Origin: Icerya purchasi
Taxonomy: Eukaryota > Arthropoda > Insecta > Hemiptera > Monophlebidae
Direction: 5' to 3'
Length of the DNA: 64,000 nucleotides
Assembly (NCBI GenBank): GCA_039619475.1
Contig: CM077115.1
Span: 299,213,756-299,277,755 of the forward strand
Shown: one piece after another, positions 12,261 to 22,885 of the stretch
How the letters are laid out: each line of letters starts with the position of its first letter
Position numbering within the stretch: position 1 is the first letter of the stretch
Notes under the pieces: model-generated
Database searches by the model: none
What the model was told of the DNA's origin: nothing
Seen by the model: the letters and a program-made list of their open reading frames with translations, nothing else
Program-made: the position numbers and the translations under genes

Positions 12261-12913
12261 CATATATACATATATATATATGTATGTACAGAGTACTATT
12301 TTAGTCTAACGGATCATTCGTAATGGAAATCACCTAGTTCGATATATAGAGGTACGATACGTTATTTATTAAAATTAATTATAAATTCAGTTCGTTTCCT
12401 TGCGGTTGTGGCAGATGAAGACCTAAAGAACCTGATTAAGGAATCATAAAGGTTTACCGCTACACCATTAGAGATGGTACGTTTCACTAAGAAGCAAATA
12501 TCCAGACACTATTAGTAGCAGTTGCGGTGGCCGCAAAGGTATCTTAAATGCATAATGTATAATTCCGAACATATACATATATACTCAAATAAAAAGAAAA
12601 AAAAACAAAAAAAAAACGTGGCATATAAAGGACGGCTGCAAAGAAAAAATCGATTTTGCTACAACTTGTCTTTATGACGAATTTATCGTTGAAACTAAAG
12701 GCACGGGAGACATTGATAACCATAAATATGAAATAGTACCGCGCAGGGCGTTTATAGTTTCACATTTAAAGCAGTCTCTTTTTCCATATAGAGCTGTCTT
12801 TTTATAAATTATCTCGTCCGAGATAATCTTTTAATCTTTTTGATAAATAATTTTACAAATTTAGCTTTTTTTTTTCACAACCTCTTGTGTTTTGTGAATT
12901 TTATAATCTTGTT
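11640..12913. other. Intergenic DNA with a large TA satellite tract
   Basis: Apart from the TA tract at about 12,155-12,285 there is nothing recognisable. A-rich runs occur at 11,912-11,928 and around 12,598-12,617. Confidence 0.5.
12155..12285. repeat. (TA)n/(CATATA)n microsatellite
   Basis: Roughly 130 bp of TA units with interspersed ACATATAT variants. Confidence 0.95.
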
Positions 12914-13440
12914 GTTTTTTTCCCTGGTGGCGCCCATGCACCATTTTTAACTACAATGGTTATTACAGCACATGGGCCAGGGTAAAAAGGCTATTTCATA
13001 ATTTAGTTATTAATGGTCCTAAGAAAACCGAATTTGTCTGCGCGCTGGGTCATTTGATAGTATAGTTGACAGAGGAATACCGGCAAAAGCGGAGCGGTCC
13101 AACGCCGTACATTGTAGCAGTAGGTGTTCTAGCGAAGGGTAAGAAGGGCCGGAACAGAAAGGGCACGTGGGTGGGAGAAGGGTACCCTCAAGTATATAAT
13201 TGTGTGAGACCACCGTATGGCCAACTGGCAACCGATTTAACACAGCATATTGTCGACGCGTAATAATCTTGTTTAATGTGCCATCACAGAACATAATCGT
13301 GAACGTCCGTCTTCGAAATTTAAGTGGACCGGATTTATATCCGAAAAACGCTCTTCATTCAAAAAAATGAGAAACGGCACTACAGTGTACACATACAGAT
13401 TCGGTCGACAGTACTCTTGATGACGCTGTAAATTTTATCG
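12914..13440 (-). pseudogene. LINE family C: C-terminal tail relic
   Basis: On the minus strand the 13,294-13,019 frame reads RRQYAVLNRLPVGHTVVSHN and then a Cys/His cluster, CPFCSGPSYPSLEHLLLQC. This is the gag-knuckle-like C-terminus found after RNase H in R1-, LOA- and I-like LINE ORF2s. The 3' UTR (13,018-12,922) contains the palindromic TGGGCGCCA and ends in poly(A), seen here as a T-run at 12,914-12,921. The 5' part is lost or decayed upstream of about 13,300. It abuts the poly(A) tail of the family A copy at 13,441. Confidence 0.75.
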
Positions 13441-14130
13441 TTTTTTTTTTCTACCCTGGGCGCGCCAGCGGCCTTGACCCAACAACATGATAAATATAGA
13501 GATAAAACTAAATAGCCAGGCGGTCAGAAATGGAACTCACAAAGGGTAGCAGCAGCGCTACAACTGGAGGTAATGGGACGGTAGCGTTAAAGGGAGTAGG
13601 AACACCCAGAGCCGAAAATTAGACGTATAGAAGAGAGCGTTCGTTAAGCAGTGCGGAGCATTCGAAAAGGATATGATTTGAGTCACAAATACAAGGAGGC
13701 TCAGAATCGTGAAGAGAGCAGGTCCCTTACAAAGCGAATCGAAAGCGAGATGAAGGGAGTATAGAATGATTGATCCTGAGTGTAATTAAGGAAACAACAG
13801 TGGAACGACGACGGACAGAAATAGAATATGAAACCAATGCAGGAAACCAGAAACCGGTTGAAGAAGACAGTAGTATGAATAATAGATGGGATACGTGTTC
13901 AGCCAAAGTCTGGAATGATTAAAGCGTGATAGGGAAAGAGTTGTATTGCCGGCCGCTTTAAAGATCCAATTGAATCATTGAACGACTAGGAACCCATAGA
14001 AAGTATATGAGAATGGCACGGGACGAAAAACAAAGACGAGACAAGAGATCGAATAGAGAGAATGATACCGTCAGAGGAATAAGAAGGAGAAGAGGAGATG
14101 GTTTGAAGAACGCCTTTGGAGTTGGAAACT
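13441..14130 (-). pseudogene. LINE family A, copy 2: RNase H and C-terminal tail
   Basis: This reads as an inverted, diverged copy of 9,080-9,804, sharing the 3' UTR core GCTGGCGCGCCCAGGGTAG, the C-terminal Cys/His cluster, and the RNase H segment SKGVLQTISSSPSYSSDGII. Poly(A) shows as a T-run at 13,441-13,450. The copy breaks off at about 14,130, within the RNase H SDSKG motif. Frames are interrupted in several places. Confidence 0.8.
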
Positions 14131-14973
14131 TTTACTTTAATGCAGATAGAAATATATAATTGTCGAAAATTTGTCATGGAATTTAAAAGATTACGCTCGC
14201 GTAGTTTTGATATTTTTTACGGCTGGTAAACTAGGTTGCGGATTTTAAAATATTTCGTTTTCTTTCGGTTTTAGTAATATTTTTATCACGAAAAAAACAA
14301 GTGGATGGCAAACGAAATCGAATATTCCGAAAACAACTCGAAATAACGGAAAGCAGAAACAAAACCAGGAGTACCTACAAAGCTCTTGTACAGAAGCACA
14401 TTGTGACGCGTGTTTTTTGGACGATATACAAACTGTAATACAACTATTTCCTTTTAATAAAAGCATCAACTCAAACTGTTGATCGTAAAATTTACTTAAA
14501 ATGTTTACTAAATATAAATGAGGGTAACATTTTTGCGTTACGTACGCATTCTGCTAACCGACTCCCAGCCATAAGACATAAGCCATAAGATATGTCTATG
14601 CAACGATAACCAAAAAATGTAATTTATCGATTAAAAAGAGGTCTTTCCGATCATCCTCTAGTTTGGTACTGTTTATTTATCTTTTCCATTTCTAAAGAGT
14701 ATACGATACAATACATATATATATATATATATATTAAAATATCGGCGTAATTATCAGGTAAGAAATTTTCATAAATCAAAATTTTCTAAGATAAAAACGA
14801 AAAGACTACCAAGAAGTCGAGTAAAAAGACGTTCAGAAAAGAAAAGAAAAAATCCGTGTCTCTTTTCAGTGAAGACATTTGAAAGGAAATATCTGCCATT
14901 AGAAAAGCCTCGAGTGAACCGGCATCTTGAATCATCATCACGACAGAAGGTAGGATTAAAAAAAGGTTACAAA
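14131..14973. other. AT-rich intergenic DNA
   Basis: A (TA)n tract lies at 14,716-14,734. Otherwise nothing recognised. Confidence 0.5.
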
Positions 14974-15094
14974 GTAAATTAAACACACGTAAAATAATAT
15001 ATTTAAACATTGACGCGTAATCGGCTTCGAAATGCGCCAGCGTCAATGTTTAGATATATTATTTTATAAAAGTGTCTGTTTATATTTAATTTAC
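14974..15094. repeat. Short hairpin repeat, ~45-bp imperfect arms
   Basis: The left arm starts GTAAATTAAACAC and ends ACATTGACGC; the right arm mirrors it (GCGTCAATGT ... TTTAATTTAC), with a ~24-base loop. It could be a minimal MITE or a hairpin RNA source. No evidence of expression. Confidence 0.65.
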
Positions 15095-15279
15095 AATAAT
15101 TTGAAATAATATGTAAAACAAATTTTAATAAAGATCAAATATGCGAGCTAACGGAACACAAACACAATATAAAGTACTTTTAGAAGGGGAGAAAAATTAC
15201 GTAAACCTAAGAACGCAACAGGATTTTCTTATTGGCCTCAGTGTAAGAGTGACGTAGTCATTATTACGTACACACGTAA

Positions 15280-15313
<34 letters not shown>

Positions 15314-17794
15314 AGTCTTATATCCTTGACAGGGCGTCGGGGATTGTTCTTGAACGCCTTTACTTTCCCAGATTTCTTTGCTACCCAATTATTTTCGTCT
15401 GGGTAAATTTAACGAGATTTCTTCGCGACGGAAAAAATTTTGGATTGAAGCTATAAAGCACATCTACGTCACAAAAAAAAAAAACAACTAATATGGTCTA
15501 AAATATGTAGATCGTCTAATTACTAAAAGTTGTTAACTTGGCATTGAAATCTGAATTTTCCTACGCTCTCTGCTAGCGTAAAAAGATATGTTTCACGCCA
15601 AAAGAGAGAAAAAAAAAACATTAAAAGCGCGCTAACTATTTTTTTGGCCGAGTAAAAGGTGACGGCGCGCATTCTGTTATCAATATTAAATGCCTCTATT
15701 GCTCGCTAAAAAAAATAAAAAGTCAGAAAAAAGTGAGGGGGAAAAACAACGGTAAAAAGTGAGCAGGATAAAAACAGGGCACTGCGAAAAGGGCTGCTTT
15801 GACGGCAAAAGATAAAAGAGCTCGGATATAGCGGCTGGACGTAGAGAGAGCTAGGGCCGGATTTGAAGGTAAAACAAGCAGAACGCTCGCTCATAGGTTG
15901 CAACGGTTACGCAACAGCAGCGAAACATGCGCGTATGAGCTCGTTTATATTTATAAAACGAATAAAAAAATAATAGACAAAAATAAAAAATTACAAAAGA
16001 ATCGCTTCGACTTTTGGGAGCTGCTGCTGCTGCCAGAGCGAAATAATATTAAACAGGCTGTTTTCTCGTTCTAGAGAGTAGCAACAAAATGGAAAAAGAA
16101 ATTGTCGAATAGCTGGGCGGGTGGGGGAATTCCGTTCCGCCATACAGAATCGAGCTCGGTAATAATCTATGAGAAATTTAAAATCTACCTACCCCGCCGA
16201 TTGGATCGGAATAATGCAAAATATGGAAGATACCCAGCGAGATAAAAGTAATTGAAATTTGAACGGCGAGTGATAGAAACAGAGTGTCGCGACGACGTTA
16301 TATAACCCTTAACGGCACAGCTTTTTTTGGGGTTCTTTGGGTTTTTTTTTTTTTTTTTTTTTTTTTGGGCGATAGAGATTGCGCACAGTAGTGCGATCAA
16401 AATTTCTCCCATCGACGACGGGCCCTTTTTGTATTCATAACATCGTGGCAAAGAAGAAAAAGATGTTTTACTGATAAAGAAATTCAATTTTTCTACAGAA
16501 TAACAATACAATATTGTAGAGATATATATTTATAATGACACTATCTTCTAGCAGAGATTTTGATATGAATTTGTTTCCGAGAAAGAAAAAAATAACCGGC
16601 TCTTTCCCGTTTATTCTCCTACTGGAAAAAAAAGTATATCGAAGTTTCTGTGTTCTTTTTTTCATGGTGCAAAGCTCAGGCTTCACCGGCGAACTGTGAC
16701 AGGTCGCTAGATAGCGGCTACGAAGTAGAAATCAAAATCAAACAGCGATAATAAAACGTGATTGGAAAATTTAACGATACGTGAAATTTAGTTTTAGATC
16801 CTATCTCAAGCTTGTTTCGTGTGTTCGAGTCGACTGTGTGAAAGATTTCTTCGGTGGGAAGAGAAGATACGTGTGTGCTTTCGATATATGCAACGCTAAT
16901 TATTAAAAAAAATACTCCCGGGGTCGACGTTGTACGATTAACTTTTCGAAGGATTCCCGTCTCGTTCTTTAAAAACAGCAACGTATCGGGCCTATTCTGT
17001 AACTTTCGCGTTAAAGTCCGCGCGCGTTATAATGACAAGCCCACTTTTTAGATATATCGGAAATCGGCACTGTGAAATCAGAGTTCTATGGAATTTCATT
17101 TTACCGTCGGAATGGTTTATCCATTAAAATGTAAAATTCTTATAGCAAAACGGATCATTAGAGGTTGTGCAATAGTAGTCGGCAAAATGTAAAGATATAT
17201 GTGTACAGACGCGTTATTGGGCGATATAGAAGTAACGACTTTGTCATTCAAACCGCAGTGAATGTTCTTTCAGGGGTTTTAAATCTTACCTTCGAGAATG
17301 ATCGGAATTCTAAAAATGCGTTGATCGGAAAAACCACACTATCATCTCGAAATGCTTCTGCTCAAAACGAGTAGTTCTTAAATTCTGTGTAACCTGCTTT
17401 TGAGCGACGGACTTCAAAGTGGCCAGGTAATTTGATGGCAGAGTGAGACGGCATGCGACCCTATTCTGTAATTCTGTACTTTTCGATACGTTATTGAAAC
17501 GTTTCACTTTTTTTCCCCTTCAGATAATGCATTTTATGCGCCTTCTCTGGTTGTTTTCATCTAGTTTGGTTGTCTTCCACCGATAGTTTCACGTTCTTGA
17601 TCAGTGAGATAGTCTGCCGATCGGAAAAAGCATTTCTTGTTCAGAATCTATATACGCTCTCCGTATCCTTGTTGTTCCCGAGTGGCATATTCAATGTTCC
17701 CCGAGAGGACATCCCCCGAAAGAAGCCTCTATGAAAAAATCTGTTATAATAGAGAAACGTAATTTACGCTATAAAAGATTTGTATGAATTTTAC
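15095..17794. other. Intergenic DNA, partly higher complexity
   Basis: (TA)n lies at 15,284-15,314 and a long T-run at 16,340-16,366. The block 15,640-16,160 is less repetitive and richer in GC than its flanks (see findings). No coding region supported. Confidence 0.45.
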
Positions 17795-19127
17795 TTCATC
17801 ATCACCGTCATCAAGCCCCAATCTGGGGATTGCTCACACCATTTCTATCTTCTGAATTTCTTTCCCGTCAATTTTTATCATTTCGATTCGTCTCCTTCCT
17901 CTTGTTGCTTTAGATTTTCCCTTGCATCGCTGTAACCCTCCCTCCCGGATCTTATGCGCGCGGTATTTCCTTTTTCTCTGGACTCCGTTTTTTGCTATAT
18001 CGTATTCTGTCAGTTGCCACTCGCTTAAAACGTCTTTATTTTTCACCTTGATGGGTATTCTCATCATTCTTCGTAACGTCCACATATTCCTGCATTCCGC
18101 ATCCATCGTCCAAGTTTCTGCTCCGTATTTTAGCACTGATATCACGTAGAAATTGTTGATCCTTCGTTTCAATTTCATTTCAAGCTTCCAGTATCTTGTA
18201 AGTTATTAAATGCTTGTTTGGTCATTCCTATTCTTCACCTAATTTCTCATTTATCTCGGCCATCTGAAGTAAATAAGGCACTTAGGTATCGGAATTTTTC
18301 TACTTGTTTCAGCACTGTATCGTTTTAATTTTTGCTTCTTTTCTCCCACTTTTAGAGAATCTCATCGCATGCCATAATTAATTCCGCCGGCTTTATTAAT
18401 AATTCGATTTAACATGATTTGCAATTGACCAACTGATCAGGCAACAAGCACCCTATCATCTGCATAGCTTATTAGTAGTTTTTCCATTGATTGTGAACCC
18501 GGTGTTCTTTAACTTTGCGTTATTTCTTCCGAATAAATATTGAACAACTTTAGTCATAAGGGACATCCTTGTCTGACGCCTCTTTCAATCTTGCCTTTCG
18601 TATCCGAATACCCGCCGTTCAATTTTATCCTCGCTAATTGATCCTAGTATAGATTCTTGATGACTTGGAGATCATCATTATCTATATTATATTTTTGCAG
18701 TACATTCGTGAGTTTATTACGGTTTATTCTGTCGAACGCTTTTTCGTAATCCACGAAGTAATTACATCTCAGTTTCGATTTATTGCTCTTTGTACTATTA
18801 TTTTAAGAAGAGCTATCGCATCTCTAGTTCCTTTCTTTGAAACAAATCTGTACTGTGTTTCTTCCAGCTTTCCATCCAGTCGTTGTTCAATTCTACCATT
18901 TATTATTGATAAGAATATTTTTGCTGTATGGCTCATAAGTTCCACTGTTCTGTATTCCTCGCACTTCTGGGATTTACTTTTTTGGGGTATTGGTACTAAT
19001 GTCAGTGATTTGGGAGCGCTCAGGTAATTTACCTTCTTCATATATTTCATTGGGTAATTTTAAAAGATCGCTTTTTCCACATAATGTCAAATTCTTTAAT
19101 ATTTCTGCATCTTATCTTCTCCGGTTA
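17795..19127 (-). pseudogene. RTE-type LINE: reverse transcriptase relic
   Basis: Read on the minus strand from 19,127 downwards, the relic has AEILKNLTLCGKS, then CEEYRTVELMSHTAKI, GTRDAIALLKIIVQRAINRN, KGKIERGVRQGCPL and the catalytic SYADDRV (YADD codons at 18,466-18,455). A typical RTE C-terminus follows: SVLKYGAETWTMDAECRN and LRRMMRIP. The 3' end, in GATGACGGTGATGATGAAG, matches the GAT-type microsatellite tails of RTE elements. The endonuclease is missing, and several frameshifts and stops occur, so this is a 5'-truncated dead copy. Confidence 0.85.
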
Positions 19128-19200
19128 CTTACGGATTTAATTATAATTAATACTTAATACAGTTTTCGCTAGTAACACTATTAATGTTCATTTTTTTTAA

Positions 19201-20074
19201 CCGACTTCAAAAAAAGGGAGGAGGTATTCAATTCGACTGTATTTTTATTTTTTATTTATTTATTTTTTTGATGTATATTACCTCAGAACTTTCTTCTAAG
19301 TGAACCGATTTTGATGTTTCTTCTTTTATTTGAAAGGTGGTGTTTCTCATGTAGTCCCATTTGAATTTGATCAAGATCTGATCGGTAGTTTTTGAGTTAT
19401 CCTTAATAATGCGGGAGTTGAAGCTTTTTGGATGCTTTTCATTCATGATTAGTTTCAACGTCAAGTTAGATTTATTGACTTAAAATATTATAAATTTGCC
19501 AAATTACCATGGAAACATAGCTTTTGATGTTTTTACCGTGGAAATGCTATTTAAAATAAAGACATCGATTTTTTTCAAGTATTAAATATGGAGAATAATG
19601 TGAAAAGAAATTGATGAAAAAAATTCTAGCGTTGTAAAATAAAATGCTTTTTTACAAAAAATAAATACCAACTTCAAGGTTTATTATAAAAATTTAAAAA
19701 TGCACTAAAAAGTAAAAAATAATTACTCCCGATAAAAAATATGTATCACAATGATATATACCCTTAACGGTGATATTGTAATTCTTATATAACATTAATA
19801 CTTATTAGAGTTGGCATCAAATTCATATTATAATAATAATTAAAAACCGCGTTAAATGTTCATTAAATTGTTCCTAGACATTGTAACATAAACTTGATTC
19901 CGACTCTAATTAAGGTATAAATGTTGTATAAGAATTACGATATCACCTGAAGTTGTGTCACTCTGATATATATTTTTTATCGGGAGTAATTATTTTTTAC
20001 TTTTTAGTGCATTTTTAAATTTTAATAATAAATCTTCAATTATCGGTATTTATTTTTTTTAAAAAAGCATTTTA
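19201..20074 (+). repeat. Composite repeat P, copy A (block plus palindrome)
   Basis: The element has two parts. The first is a 347-bp block (19,201-19,547) starting CCGACTTCAAAAAAAGGGAGG and containing ACCTCAGAACTTTC and GGTGGTGTTTCTC. The second is a palindrome (19,641-20,074) with ~190-bp imperfect arms around 19,858. Arms share CACTAAAAAGTAAAAAATAA and ATTACTCCCGAT. Copy B at 26,493-27,347 has the same two parts in the opposite order and strand. From memory, the CCGACTTCAAAAAAGGAGGAGGT signature recurs in other insect genomes; I cannot name its class. Confidence 0.85.
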
Positions 20075-21989
20075 TTCTATTTTAAATGTAATTATCATCG
20101 ATCTTTTGCCATTTTTATTTATTTTTAATTTTTATTTTGAAATTTTAATTTAAAATAGAGTTCAATGGGAAATATATAAACTTGCTCACGGACAAAGAGA
20201 ATTCGCATCAGATTACTAACAAAAATAAAAAAGAAGTAAAGTCGAATAAATAGAAATACCATCTTTCTTACTATTATTAAACTACCGCATATTTAAGTTA
20301 TAATTTTATAATTTCATTTTATTTTTCACCCCTAAATATAAGACTAAATTTAAATTAAAAATTGTAATAATGATGTATTTTTAAATTTCTATAAACGTGG
20401 TCGCTATTTGATTTTCTTTATGAAACATAAGGTGATATTTCTCAAATCTACTGCCTACCGTAGAAGATATTACGTAATTATATAATCCCCCCCCCCCCCC
20501 AAAAAAAAAAAATATCCTTCTGGATCCGCTCCTGGCTTACGATGTAAGACAATACTTGCGCCGAGATCGAGATTACACTTTATAACAGAAAACGAACAGA
20601 ACAAAATAGACGTTAATGTTGGAACCGAAACTGGTAGCAGTACAAATAAACAAGAAGAGGAATTTCTAATTACATTTGTGATTGGCTTCTATGAGCTTAC
20701 AGTAAATAGAAGTTTGTTTTGTTTTTTGTCGGTTTTCGTAATTTCACGCCACACGGTTTATAACCGTCACAAATTGCGCTATCCCCGTGTATATTGTTTA
20801 AATGAAAATTTTTTTCCCAAATATGAAATAATTATATATTTCCATTCGCGTGGTCGAAAAAATATTTTAATCCTCGATGAGATTAGAAAGAAGCGAGGGC
20901 TCCTAATTTTTTTTTACTTATTATAAGTCAGCGAGTAGGTATAGAAAACACGTGTAATAAATGATAGTAGTAGAATATAAAAATTCTGCTGAATCGAAAT
21001 CGGTTCGGGGCTCCGACAGGTCGCCCTAGAAGCTTTTTTGCCTAATCTGGTATCGTTTTTTAGAGATAAGTTTTAACTGTTTTCATACAGAAGCGAAGTG
21101 TGAAATGTAAAGCCCATCCGGTGTGCTGTAAGATCGACTGTTCGCTTATTTCGTATTATCAATTCTGGACAAAGTACGCCTTTGGTCGGAATATTTTTCT
21201 AATGCAGCCATGGGAATTAAGCGGTTCGCGCCATATCACACATCGCCGTCACTGGTAATAAAAGATGCCCGGACACCGTCAGAATTAAATCCAGAATTAT
21301 CCGATAGTGCCGTTGAAATTTTGGCGCAGAATATGCCGTAGTCAAATTCCAGACGAAGCTGATTTTTCCAGCTTCCGTGAAGTGTTCAGAAAAGGAAAAG
21401 TCGGATTTACAGTTGAAATCGAGCCGTAGCTGCTTCCTCACTTCTTTTGGACAGCTCGTACGTTGACAGCAAAGTTGCATTTGAGTCAATTACGGAAAAG
21501 ACGTGTGCCTAATTCAGCGTGAATACGGAATAAACTGCGAGTTCTTGGCTCTTTTTATTTTTGGTTTTTTTGCAATTGTCTCGAAATGTTTTTATTATTT
21601 TTTTTTTTAAATTAAAAAAACAACTTCCTTTTTTTGCTGAAATTTGGCCAGTTACAGCGATAATATTACAGTATAGCAAATTACAAAAAAAAAAAAAGTT
21701 TTAGGGAAAATTTTCAATCTGAATTATTTCTCCATTAACAACACAACGTGTCATCGTCCACCTTCAATATGCCTGGCGTGAATTTAATAAAAGTCGGAAT
21801 CGCTTCGTTATATAATAATACGCGCGTCGCATTAAACATTTAGGATTCTACTTAATCGTAAGCCTTCTTTTTAGCGCGACCGGTCGACTTTGCTCCGAAG
21901 ATACCATATTATCGATGAAGAAAATTTAAGAGGTTCGCAGGTTCCGTAAAATTTTTTGACTCTTCTGCCTAGATTAATTAAAGGAAGCG
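20075..21989. other. Intergenic DNA
   Basis: A C14 run joined to an A12 run lies at 20,487-20,512. A minus-strand open frame (21,489-21,217, 90 aa) has a mixed composition but I recognise no domain, and no splice context supports it. Otherwise nothing seen. Confidence 0.4.
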
Positions 21990-22248
21990 CGCAAAATTTG
22001 CGAATCAGATGTTTATTAGATGTTCATCTCTTTCTGTTGAGCGTTCTGCTTTCTATTCCAGTTCGCTGCGACTTGCCTACTACTTCGTATAGCGCTTTTT
22101 ATATCCTGTCTTTTTTTTCTCCACATATCGTTCCCATCATTTGTTCTTCCCTACTAACAACATTTGGATACCGTATCAAGATATAATTGAGAGTTCTTCC
22201 TTGTCTAATTGTTTTTGAGTAAAGGTGAGCTCACCCAAAAAAAAAAAA
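21990..22248 (+). pseudogene. LINE family B, short C-terminal tail
   Basis: The frame ends SPHIVPIICSSLLTTFGYRI, then KI-stop at 22,186. This parallels the ends of the other family B copies (DRIKI-stop at 53,943 and VDKIKI-stop at 56,674). The upstream part corresponds to the Cys/His cluster in shifted frames. The short 3' UTR has the perfect palindrome GGTGAGCTCACC (22,224-22,235) directly before poly(A) (22,237-22,248). It is strongly 5' truncated and lies next to dispersed repeat R copy 2. Confidence 0.6.
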
Positions 22249-22249
22249 G

Positions 22250-22885
22250 TTCGGTCGGGGGACTTCCGTCAGGAACGAAGTTTTTATTTTTTTCAACTCT
22301 AAACGTGATTTCTCTTTCGATACTCTTTTTGACGCTGAGCATATGATTTCACTATTACCTCTCTGTAATGCATATGTATAAATAGTAAATAGCGAACACT
22401 CGAATAATCATACGTATATTAATTGTTTGTAAATAGTAAATGATTATATTAAGTTATACGATTTATTAACTTACTTTTCTAAATTTGCATTATTTATACT
22501 TGCTACAGTTTCTGTGTTTCTCGACTTTCCATTATAAAATTGCAATAATGGCACAATATGAATCCCGTTCATGAATTAATTAAAACAAAAATAATAAATA
22601 AATTATCAGACTCGTTGAAGTGTGGGGTAACATCGCACAAAAATACCACGCCAATTTTCAAATTCAATAAAATGTACAGGTGTTTAGAATTCAGCTTATA
22701 CCGCTGACCGCGCACGATGCTTGCTGCCCGAATCTCGATACTCGCTCACACACACCCACACGTATATAATAGAAAGCGACAGAGTGAAAGAGAAAGTGAA
22801 GGTCGCCTGGAGGACGCATAACGCTTTTTCGTGACCTAACCATTTCTGCCAGTTTACTGCTACCGACAAACCGCGTAAAAGAACT
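22250..22885 (-). repeat. Dispersed repeat R, copy 2
   Basis: This is an inverted copy of the sequence flanking the I-like LINE (605-993 and 6,240-6,320). Here the two conserved ends are about 360 bp apart, without the LINE. Conserved stretches are CGAATCTCGATACTCGCTCA, GAAGGTCGCCTGGAGGA, ATTTCTGCCAGTTTAC, AATTGCAATAATGGCAC and CAACTCTAAACGTGATTT. The inner region is poorly conserved. No reading frame or terminal repeat typical of a known class is apparent. Confidence 0.75.

Noticed and set aside
19252..19464. 70-aa minus-strand frame in repeat P as a gene
   Set aside because: The second copy of the same repeat has stops in this frame, so it is not under coding constraint.
21217..21489. 90-aa minus-strand open frame as a host exon
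   Set aside because: No recognised domain, no convincing splice sites and no second exon.
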